In this document: piece by piece, positions 25,097 through 33,698 of the stretch
How positions within the stretch are numbered: position 1 is the first letter of the stretch
How the letters are laid out: every line of letters begins with the position of its first letter
DNA from: DASTFY01 sp963829955
GTDB lineage: Bacteria > Actinomycetota > Acidimicrobiia > Acidimicrobiales > Ilumatobacteraceae
DNA length: 64,000 nt
Reading direction: 5' to 3'
NCBI GenBank assembly: GCA_963829955.1
Contig: CAWHKS010000013.1
Location: 62,001-126,000 of the forward strand
The notes under the pieces: model-generated
The model's input: the letters and a program-made list of their open reading frames with translations, nothing else
Databases searched by the model: none
What the model was told of the DNA's origin: nothing
Program-made: the position numbers and the translations under genes

Positions 25097-27922
25097 TCAA
25101 CGACCGTGGCAGAGCTTGTACTTCTTGCCCGACCCGCACGGGCAAGGCTCGTTGCGCCCCGTCTTGGACCACTCGTCGTTGACGACCGTCTGCTGTTTCG
25201 TCTGGGGAGCCGCCGGGGCCGGTGACCGGGCCGGCGCGCTCTCGACGGGTGCCTCCCCTTCCTCGGGCGGCAGCTCCCCTTCCGCCACCGCCTGCTGCGC
25301 AGCGGCCTGGAGGGCCGTGGTGGTCTCGTCCTCGGCGGAGTGCGTGGCGACGTCCAGCACGGCCGGAGCCACGGCCTGCTCCGCGGGCTGCACGACCTGC
25401 ACGTGCATGACGTAGCGCACGAAGTCCTGCGCGATGCCATGCATGAGCTGGCCGAACATCTCGAAACCCTCGCGCTGCCACTCCACCAGTGGATCCCGCT
25501 GACCCATGGCCCGCAGGTTGATGCCCTCCTGGAGGTAGTCCATCTCCTGGAGGTGCTCCCGCCAGCGCTGATCAATGATCTGCAGCATCACCTGGCGCTC
25601 CACCTCGCGCATGATCTCAGGAGTGAGCTCCTCCTCGCGGCGCTGGTAGTAGGCCTCGGCCTCCTCCATCACGAGCACCTGCATGGCGTCGGTGCTGGTG
25701 CACTCGGCGAGCTGCTCGGCCGTGATGGCCGAGGGGTAGAACGTCTGCAGCTCGGCCTGGAGGCCCTCGATGTCCCACTCCTCCGGCACCTCCGCCACAC
25801 AGTGCGCCTCGATCGTGGTGCGCACAGCGTCGTCGAGGTACTCCAGCGCTTCGGCCCGCAGGTCGGCGCCGGCGAGGATCTGGTCACGACGCCGGTAGAT
25901 GACCTTGCGCTGCTCGTTCATCACCTCGTCGTACTTGAGGACGTTCTTGCGGATCTCGCCGTTGCGCTGCTCGACGGTGTTCTGCGCCCGCTCGATGGCC
26001 TTGGTGACCATCTTGGCCTCGATCGGCACGTCGTCGGGCAGGGTCTTGCCCATCACCCACTGCAGCGCCCCGGTGGCGAAGAGGCGCATGAGCTCGTCGT
26101 CCAGGCTCAGGTAGAAGCGGCTCTCGCCCGGGTCCCCCTGACGGCCCGAGCGGCCGCGGAGCTGGTTGTCGATGCGACGGCTCTCGTGGCGCTCGGTGCC
26201 CAGCACGTACAGCCCGCCGAGCTCGCGGACCTTGTCGCCCTCCGCTCCGCACTCGTCCCGAAAGCTCTCCAACAGCTCGTGGTAGCGCACCTGGGCGGCG
26301 ACGCGCCCCTCCCGGTAGTCCTCGGGCATGTCGGCCAGGGGCGCCGGGAGGTTGTACTCCTCCACGAGCGTCTCGGGCGCGTGGCCCTCCTTCAGGACCT
26401 CCTCGCGGGCGAGGCCCTCTGGATTGCCGCCGAGCGTGATGTCGACACCGCGACCGGCCATGTTGGTCGCCACCGTGACCGAGCCCAGCCGGCCGGCCTG
26501 GGCCACGACGAGGGCCTCTCGCGTGTGCTGCTTGGCGTTCAGGACCTGGTGGGGGATGCCGTGCTTCGTGAGCAGCGAAGCCAGGTACTCGCTCTTGGCC
26601 ACGCTGACCGTGCCGACCAGCACCGGCTGGCCCATCTCGTACCGGGCCTCGATGTCCTCCACGACCGCGTCGAACTTGGCGAGCTCACCCTTATAGATGA
26701 GGTCCGCCTCGTCGGCCCGGACGACCGGCATGTTGGTGGGGATGGGCACCACCTGCAGGTCATAGGTGTTCATGAGCTCGGCCGACTCGGTGGTGGCCGT
26801 GCCCGTCATCCCTGCCAACTTCTCGTACATGCGGAAGTAGTTCTGCAGCGTGATGGTGGCGAGGGTCTGGTTCTCTTCCTTGATCTTGACGCCCTCTTTG
26901 GCCTCGACGGCCTGGTGGAGCCCCTCGCTCCAACGCCGACCCTCGAGGATGCGGCCGGTGAACTCGTCGACGATCTTCACCTCGCCGGCCTGGACGATGT
27001 AGTCCTTGTCCCGCTTGTAGAGCTCCTTGGCCCGCAGCGCGGCCTGTAGCTGGTGCACCAGGTTCTGCTGCACCGCGTCGTAGAGGTTCTCGACGGCCAG
27101 CTCGCGCTCGACGCGCTCGATGCCGGCCTCGGTGGGGAAGACGCTGCGCTTCTCCTCGTCCACCTCGTAGTCGACGTCTCGGCGCAGGCTCCGCACCACC
27201 GAAGCGAAGCGGTAGTAGAGCTTGGCCGCGTCGGCCACCCGGCCCGAGATGATGAGCGGCGTGCGGGCCTCGTCGATGAGGATGGAGTCGACCTCATCCA
27301 CGATGGCGTAGACGTGGCCCCGCTGGACCTTGTCCGTCGCCTGGGTGGCCATGTTGTCCCGCAGGTAGTCGAAACCCACCTCGTTGTTGGTGCCGTACGT
27401 GATGTCGCAGGCGTAGTCGAGCCGCTTCTCGGCCGGCCGCTCGCGGAGCCCGGGGATGACGAGGCCGACGCTGAGGCCCATCCAACGGTGGATCTGACCC
27501 ATCCACTCGGCGTCACGCCGCGCCAGGTAGTCGTTGACGGTCACCAGGTGCAGGCCGTTGCCGGTGAGGCCATTGAGGTACGCGGGAAGGGTCGAGACGA
27601 GGGTCTTGCCCTCGCCGGTCTTCATCTCGGCGATCCAGCCGAAGTGGAGCGCGGCGCCGCCCATGAGCTGCACGTCGAAGTGGCGCTGCCCGATCACCCG
27701 GGAGGCCGCCTCCCGCATGGCCGCGAACGCCTCGACCAGCAGATCGTCGAGGTCCTCTCCGTTCTCGAGCCGCTGGCGGAACTCGGGCGTCTTGGCCTGC
27801 AGCTCCGCGTCGTTCAGGGCCTTCATCTCGGCTTCGTAAGCGTTGATGTCCGGCACCAGCCCGGCAAGTGCCTTCAGCCGTTTGCCTTCACCGGCGCGGA
27901 GGATGCGGTCGAGGATTCCCAT
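25097..27922 (-). CDS. secA: Preprotein translocase ATPase SecA
   Basis: 941 aa from ATG 27922 (MGILDRILRAGEGKRLKAL). NBD1 has Walker A MKTGEGKTL at about 100-108 and DEVDSILIDEARTPL; GSATVA-type helicase motifs appear as MAGRGVDITLGGNPEG and LRGRSGRQGDPGESRFYLSLDDELM; the scaffold helix and C-domain follow. The C-terminus carries the zinc-binding CPCGSGKKYKLCHGR that contacts SecB or ribosomes. It drives Sec-dependent export through SecYEG. The gene leads the secA-prfB-ftsE-ftsX run and diverges from the HAD hydrolase gene over 86 bp. Confidence 0.97.
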   Translation of the reverse strand: MGILDRILRAGEGKRLKALAGLVPDINAYEAEMKALNDAELQAKTPEFRQRLENGEDLDDLLVEAFAAMREAASRVIGQRHFDVQLMGGAALHFGWIAEMKTGEGKTLVSTLPAYLNGLTGNGLHLVTVNDYLARRDAEWMGQIHRWMGLSVGLVIPGLRERPAEKRLDYACDITYGTNNEVGFDYLRDNMATQATDKVQRGHVYAIVDEVDSILIDEARTPLIISGRVADAAKLYYRFASVVRSLRRDVDYEVDEEKRSVFPTEAGIERVERELAVENLYDAVQQNLVHQLQAALRAKELYKRDKDYIVQAGEVKIVDEFTGRILEGRRWSEGLHQAVEAKEGVKIKEENQTLATITLQNYFRMYEKLAGMTGTATTESAELMNTYDLQVVPIPTNMPVVRADEADLIYKGELAKFDAVVEDIEARYEMGQPVLVGTVSVAKSEYLASLLTKHGIPHQVLNAKQHTREALVVAQAGRLGSVTVATNMAGRGVDITLGGNPEGLAREEVLKEGHAPETLVEEYNLPAPLADMPEDYREGRVAAQVRYHELLESFRDECGAEGDKVRELGGLYVLGTERHESRRIDNQLRGRSGRQGDPGESRFYLSLDDELMRLFATGALQWVMGKTLPDDVPIEAKMVTKAIERAQNTVEQRNGEIRKNVLKYDEVMNEQRKVIYRRRDQILAGADLRAEALEYLDDAVRTTIEAHCVAEVPEEWDIEGLQAELQTFYPSAITAEQLAECTSTDAMQVLVMEEAEAYYQRREEELTPEIMREVERQVMLQIIDQRWREHLQEMDYLQEGINLRAMGQRDPLVEWQREGFEMFGQLMHGIAQDFVRYVMHVQVVQPAEQAVAPAVLDVATHSAEDETTTALQAAAQQAVAEGELPPEEGEAPVESAPARSPAPAAPQTKQQTVVNDEWSKTGRNEPCPCGSGKKYKLCHGR

Positions 27923-28008
27923 GCGGGGTCCGATGCTACCGGGCACCTGCTCGGCCAGACCGCGGTCGGGTTGGCCCCCGAGCGGGCCGGCAGTCAGACT
28001 CGGCCGCC

Positions 28009-28683
28009 ATGGAACCGGCCGCTGAGCACGCACCCGAACCCGGCCCGGCGCCTGCCCTGCGGAGCATCGACGCGGCCATCTTCGACCTCGGCGGCGTCGT
28101 CATGCGCAATGGCGGCCCAGGCGACTTCCAGCGCCGTTTCCCTGACCAGGATCCCGCGGTGCTGCTCCCGATCCTCATGGGCCCGTACCACGAGGACACG
28201 GACCATCCCTGGCACCGCCTCGAACGGGGGGAGATCACCCTCGATGAGGTGCGCGAGGCCAACCGCGCCGCCCTCACGGCCGCGGGCGTGACCGTGTCGT
28301 ACCCGCCGGTACCCCAGCTCGTGTTCGAACCGAACGACGACATGGTCGCCCTCGTCCGCGACCTGCGGGCGGCCGGCCTACGGACAGGCCTCTTGACCAA
28401 CAACGCCCGGGAGCTCCGGTCGCTCTGGTGGGATCTGCTGCCCTACGACGAGCTCTTCGACGACATCGTCGACAGCAGCGAGGTCGGGCTGCGCAAGCCC
28501 AACCCAGCCGTCTACCGGCTGGCCCTGGACCGTCTCGGGGCGACGGCGCACCGCACCGCGTTCCTGGACGACATCGCCAGCAACGCGGACGGGGCCGAGA
28601 GGGTCGGCCTGCGGGCGGTGCTGGTGGAGCAGGGCGGGCTGGGGGCGATCGCGATCGTGCGGGAGCTGGCCGGACTGTCCTGA
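28009..28683 (+). CDS. HAD-superfamily hydrolase (HAD-IA phosphatase-like)
   Basis: 224 aa from ATG 28009. HAD motif I reads AAIFDLGGVV, with Asp nucleophile but Gly where most phosphatases have the second Asp (DxD becomes DLGGV), as in the epoxide-hydrolase N-domain/YihX-like subgroup. Motif II is GLLTNNAR, motif III Lys is in GLRKPNPAVYRLAL, and motif IV is FLDDIASN. It probably hydrolyses a small phosphomonoester. No operon partner is visible; the comF remnant is convergent downstream. Confidence 0.85.
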   Translation: MEPAAEHAPEPGPAPALRSIDAAIFDLGGVVMRNGGPGDFQRRFPDQDPAVLLPILMGPYHEDTDHPWHRLERGEITLDEVREANRAALTAAGVTVSYPPVPQLVFEPNDDMVALVRDLRAAGLRTGLLTNNARELRSLWWDLLPYDELFDDIVDSSEVGLRKPNPAVYRLALDRLGATAHRTAFLDDIASNADGAERVGLRAVLVEQGGLGAIAIVRELAGLS

Positions 28684-28710
28684 CAACGGCACTGCCGGCG
28701 CGTCGGCAGC

Positions 28711-29278
28711 TCATGGCGTGGCCGCCGCCGCGATGCAATGGACTGCTTGCGCGCCGGCGGCCCGGAGCGCGGCATCGGCCGCCCGCATGGTGGCGCCGGT
28801 CGTGACGACATCGTCCACCACCAGGACCGCGCCCCGCACCCGTCGGCGGGCCTCGAAGGCCGGGCCGTCCAAGCGCTCGGCGCGGGTGCGGCTCGTCTGC
28901 GGAGGGCGCGTCATCGGTCCGGCGGAGCAGGCAGCGGCAGGGCACACCGAGGCGCCACGCCACGGCCCGGGCCAGCACCTCGGCCTGGTCGTAGCCCCGC
29001 TTCCGGCGCCGCACCGTTGCTGTGGGCGCCCACGTCACCACGTCCACCTGGTAGCGCCGCGCCCGCCGGGCCATGGCCGAGGCCAGCGACCGCGCCACCG
29101 GCTTGGCGTTCCCGTACTTCAGCGCCAGCAGGATCCGCCGGCCCGCCCCCTGATAGGCCAGCACGGCGTCGACCACCGACACGGCTGGCGCCGGCGCCGG
29201 CACCAACGACACCGAGCAGGCCGCACATGGCGCCCGACCCGGGCGCCGGCAGGAGGGACAAGTGGTGGCGAGCAGCAC
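28711..29278 (-). pseudogene. comF: ComF-family phosphoribosyltransferase, frameshifted
   Basis: A GTG at 29278 begins a ComF protein: CPSCRRPGRAPCAAC is the zinc finger, then AYQGAGRRILLALKYGNAKPVAR and RKRGYDQAEVLARAVA. At about 28904-28906 the frame is lost, and the missing half (TSRTRAERLDGPAF, then the PRPP-binding VLVVDDVVTTGATM) continues one base over to 28711. Removing one C from the CCC run restores a full protein of about 188 aa. In naturally competent bacteria ComF supports DNA uptake; its role elsewhere is unclear. Either the gene is recently broken or this is a sequencing error; the intact downstream motif favours a very recent or technical cause. Confidence 0.85.
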
Positions 29279-29369
29279 ACCACCGGTCTACCGAAGGGGT
29301 GTCGCAGAGTTGCCGGACCCGAGGGCCGACTCCGTGCACGGCAACGCCCCCCAGCCACGCGTGGGAATG

Positions 29370-30821
<1,452 letters not shown>

Positions 30822-30918
30822 GGAAGCCTCCACGATCGGAATGGGAAGGATCGTGGGCTGGGGCCAACAGGCACCGGGTCGAACAGCCCGCGGGCCAATC
30901 AGGTTACCCGCCGATTGG

Positions 30919-30944
30919 CCACCGAATCGATATCGATTCGGTGG
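30919..30944. promoter_or_regulatory. Perfect 26-bp palindrome upstream of ahcY
   Basis: CCACCGAATCGAT followed immediately by its exact reverse complement, centred between 30931 and 30932, about 98-123 bases before the ahcY start. The AT-containing centre (CGATATCG) stands out in very GC-rich DNA. With no loop it is a better protein-binding site than RNA hairpin. The likely role is an operator controlling methionine/SAM-cycle expression. Confidence 0.65.
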
Positions 30945-30964
30945 GGACGGGACCAGGCGGAGGT

Positions 30965-30993
30965 GTGAGCCGAGCGCGCCGTCTGCGGCTCAC
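30965..30993 (-). terminator. Hairpin after the Pgi/Pmi gene
   Basis: Eight-base perfect arms (GTGAGCCG / CGGCTCAC) around a 13-base loop, six bases past the stop at 30999. No T-run follows. It is a weak terminator candidate separating the sugar-phosphate operon from ahcY. Confidence 0.35.
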
Positions 30994-30998
30994 CGGGC

Positions 30999-32063
30999 TC
31001 AGAGTTCCGAGGACAGGCCGGCCTTCATGGCGTCGAGCGCCGGGATGGGGCCGGGGTCGACCCCGGCGTCGGCGGCCAAGTGCAGCGACATGATGTCGCC
31101 CACCAGCACCAGGTCCATGAGCTGCGCCAGCGGCCCGTCGCCCTCGGCCTCGACGACGCAGATGTCGGCGACCACCTCGAGCATCTGGTCGTCCATCAGC
31201 TGGAAACGGCGCCCGATGTCATCGCTCTCGAAGCCGTGCCGCAGCTCGACGAGCGTCAGCACCTGTCGTGTCACGTCGCCGTGCTGACCCCATCCACACA
31301 GTTCGTTGTGGCAGACCTCGGGCAGCGTGTGGCAGAAGGCGGGCGCCTTGGGGTTCTCGTTGACCTGGTTCTTCCAGCGGACCGCGGCGACGGCGCCGAG
31401 CGGTCCGGCGCCGTAGACCAGCGGCCAGGTGCGGCCGATCCTGCGGGCCACCCCCTCGGCCACATTCCCGGCGCGGGACAGCGACTCCGCTCGACGCCTG
31501 AGCTGCACGACGGCCGCGGCAAGCTGCTCGCGAGCGCCGTCGAGTAGGCCGGCGTCCTCGGCCACGGCCAGCACGGGCGCCACCATCGCCCCGAGGCCGG
31601 CGCGCGGCATCGGGATTGAGGGATCGACGCCCAGGACGCCTCCCCCGCCCGACGCGGTGAGCGCGGCCAGTGGTCCGCCCGACGTCACCGAGACGAGGCA
31701 GGCACCCCGCTCCAACACCTCCGAGGCGCCGGCAATGGTCTCGGCCGTCGTGCCGGAGAAGGACAGCGCGATGACCAGCGAGCGGGCCCCGACGAACGCG
31801 GGCACGGCCGGATCCTTGACGACGATGACGGGCACGGGGCTGGACGGGCCGGCCAGCGCGGCGAGCACGTCACCCGCGATGCCGCTGCCTCCCATGCCCA
31901 TCACCACGACGTGATCGAGCTCGCCGGCGGTCGGCAGCCCGGGCAGAAAGCCCGAGACCCGGCGGGTCGCCGCCTCCAGTTGGTCCGCCAGGCCGAAGGT
32001 GACGTCCCACATGCCCAACGTGTCCAGACGGGCGGCGAGCGGTTCGGTGGACGTCATGGTCAT
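30999..32063 (-). CDS. SIS-domain bifunctional phosphoglucose/phosphomannose isomerase
   Basis: 354 aa from ATG 32063 (MTMTSTEPLAARLD; a second ATG lies two codons on). Double SIS fold: VVMGMGGSGIAGDVLAAL, SFSGTTAETIAGASEVLE, and the C-terminal half with PEVCHNELCGWGQHG, the signature of the bacterial/archaeal bifunctional Pgi/Pmi family. It would interconvert glucose-6-P, fructose-6-P and mannose-6-P, feeding ManB and GDP-mannose formation. It follows the Trm112-like gene by seven bases and manB upstream, so the three form an operon. The M. tuberculosis counterpart (Rv3256c, recalled) sits beside manB too. Confidence 0.85.
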   Translation of the reverse strand: MTMTSTEPLAARLDTLGMWDVTFGLADQLEAATRRVSGFLPGLPTAGELDHVVVMGMGGSGIAGDVLAALAGPSSPVPVIVVKDPAVPAFVGARSLVIALSFSGTTAETIAGASEVLERGACLVSVTSGGPLAALTASGGGGVLGVDPSIPMPRAGLGAMVAPVLAVAEDAGLLDGAREQLAAAVVQLRRRAESLSRAGNVAEGVARRIGRTWPLVYGAGPLGAVAAVRWKNQVNENPKAPAFCHTLPEVCHNELCGWGQHGDVTRQVLTLVELRHGFESDDIGRRFQLMDDQMLEVVADICVVEAEGDGPLAQLMDLVLVGDIMSLHLAADAGVDPGPIPALDAMKAGLSSEL

Positions 32064-32070
32064 CGGCCGG

Positions 32071-32307
32071 TCAGGACTCGACGGTGAGGGCCAAGCCCTC
32101 GCCGGCCACCCTGGCCAGGATGCGCTCGTGCTCGGCGTCGTCGACCGCCTCGGCCTCATCGACCAGCATCACCGGGATGCCTTCGCGCACGGCGTATCGG
32201 CGGTGCAGCCGGGGGTTGTAGAGCGCGTCCTCGTCGGCCAGGTAGTACAGGCCGCCCTTGTCGGTCGGGCAGACGAGGATCTGTAGGAGCTGGGGGCTCA
32301 GGCCCAT
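32071..32307 (-). CDS. Trm112/UPF0434-like small protein
   Basis: 78 aa from ATG 32307, with GAGAGGGG upstream. It matches Trm112p-like proteins: start LLQILVCPTDKGGLYY, middle NPRLHRRYAVREGIPVML, then an acidic C-terminus. Only one Cys (CPTDKG) remains of the zinc-binding set found in some homologues. Eukaryotic Trm112 activates methyltransferases; bacterial roles are poorly known. Its fixed place between the phosphomannomutase and Pgi/Pmi genes suggests co-expression rather than a sugar-related function. Confidence 0.85.
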   Translation of the reverse strand: MGLSPQLLQILVCPTDKGGLYYLADEDALYNPRLHRRYAVREGIPVMLVDEAEAVDDAEHERILARVAGEGLALTVES

Positions 32308-32321
32308 CGATGTCCCCTCTC

Positions 32322-33674
32322 TCAGGGCTCGGTGATCAGCGCCAGGACCTCGGCCACCCGCTGGTCGCAGGCCTCGCGGTCGTCGGCCTCGAGGTTCAGG
32401 CGCAGGAGCGGCTCGGTGTTCGACGGACGCAGGTTGAACCACCAGCGGCCGGCGTCCACCGTCAGACCGTCGAGGCGGTCCTGCTGGTTGGAGGCGTACG
32501 CCTCGGCCACCCGCTCCAGCACCGCGGCAGGGTCCGGCACTGCGGTGTTGATCTCCCCCGATGCGGCGTAGCGCTCGAAGGGCTTGCGGGCGGTGGACAG
32601 CGGCACGCCGGCCTGGCTGAGCTGCTCCAGCACCAGCATGGTGGCGATGATGCCGGAGTCGGCCCGGTAGTTGTCCCGGAAGTAGTAGTGCGCCGAGTGC
32701 TCACCGCCGAACACGGCGCCGCTCTCAGCCATGATCTGTTTGATGTAGCTGTGACCCACCTTCGTGCGGAGGGGGACACCTCCGTGCTCCCGCACGACCT
32801 CGGGCACGGCCCGCGAGCAGATGAGGTTGTGGAGGATGGTGGCCCCGGGGGCCTTGTCCAGCATGCCCGCGGCCAGCATCGCCGTCGTCGTGGACCCCGA
32901 AAGTCCTCGGCCCGTCTCGTCGACGACGAACACGCGGTCCGCGTCACCGTCGAAGGCGAGCCCGACATCGAATCCTCCCGACACGACACGCGCCTGAAGG
33001 TCGAGCTGGTTGGCAGGCTGGATGGGGTCCGCCGGATGGTTCGGGAAGGTGCCGTCGAGCTCGCCGTACATGACCTCGAGCTGGACCTGGGGCAGACGCT
33101 CGAAGATCTTCGGCACCACGAGGCCGCCCATCCCGTTGGCGGTGTCGGCCACGACGCGCAACGGCGCCACCGCGGCGGGATCGATGAACGACACCACGTG
33201 GTCGGCGAACTCCTCGAGGAGGTCGCGCGTGGTGAGCGATCCGGGGGTCGCCGCGGGATCGGGTCCTTCACCAGCGAGCACGGCGGTGGCGATGGCCTTG
33301 ATGTCGGCCAAGCCGGTGTCGGCGCCGACGGGCCGCGCCCCGGACAGGCAGAGCTTGACGCCGTTGTACTGCGCGGGGTTGTGCGAAGCCGTGAACATGG
33401 CGCCCGGGGCGTCGAAGCGCCCGGCGGCGAAGTACACCAGGTCCGTCGACACCAGTCCGACGTCGATGACGTCGACGCCCTGGGACATCAAACCCTCGGC
33501 AAAGGCGGCGACGAGCTCGACCCCTGACGGCCGCATGTCGCGGCCGACGAGGACCGTTGGCGATCCGGCGAAACGGGCGAAGGCCACGCCGAAGGCGCGG
33601 GCGACGGCGGCATCGAGCTGATCCGGCACCGTGCCGCGGATGTCGTACGCCTTGACGATCTGATCGAGTGACAT
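32322..33674 (-). CDS. manB: Phosphomannomutase/phosphoglucomutase
   Basis: 450 aa. Four alpha-D-phosphohexomutase domains: catalytic Ser97 in TASHNP, metal loop DGDADR, sugar-specificity loop GGEHSAHYYF, and phosphate-binding RPSNTEP. The start MSLDQIVKAYDIRG is canonical. It converts mannose-6-P to mannose-1-P (and probably glucose-6-P to glucose-1-P), the precursor for GDP-mannose used by the downstream envelope genes. It is first of the operon with the Trm112-like and Pgi/Pmi genes (14 and 7 bp gaps). Confidence 0.95.
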   Translation of the reverse strand: MSLDQIVKAYDIRGTVPDQLDAAVARAFGVAFARFAGSPTVLVGRDMRPSGVELVAAFAEGLMSQGVDVIDVGLVSTDLVYFAAGRFDAPGAMFTASHNPAQYNGVKLCLSGARPVGADTGLADIKAIATAVLAGEGPDPAATPGSLTTRDLLEEFADHVVSFIDPAAVAPLRVVADTANGMGGLVVPKIFERLPQVQLEVMYGELDGTFPNHPADPIQPANQLDLQARVVSGGFDVGLAFDGDADRVFVVDETGRGLSGSTTTAMLAAGMLDKAPGATILHNLICSRAVPEVVREHGGVPLRTKVGHSYIKQIMAESGAVFGGEHSAHYYFRDNYRADSGIIATMLVLEQLSQAGVPLSTARKPFERYAASGEINTAVPDPAAVLERVAEAYASNQQDRLDGLTVDAGRWWFNLRPSNTEPLLRLNLEADDREACDQRVAEVLALITEP

Positions 33675-33698
33675 GCGGGCAGGCAGCGTAGAGCAGGC

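Noticed and set aside
30822..30998. SAH riboswitch upstream of ahcY
   Set aside because: I could not find the conserved SAH riboswitch core; the visible structure is a loopless perfect palindrome, better explained as a protein site.
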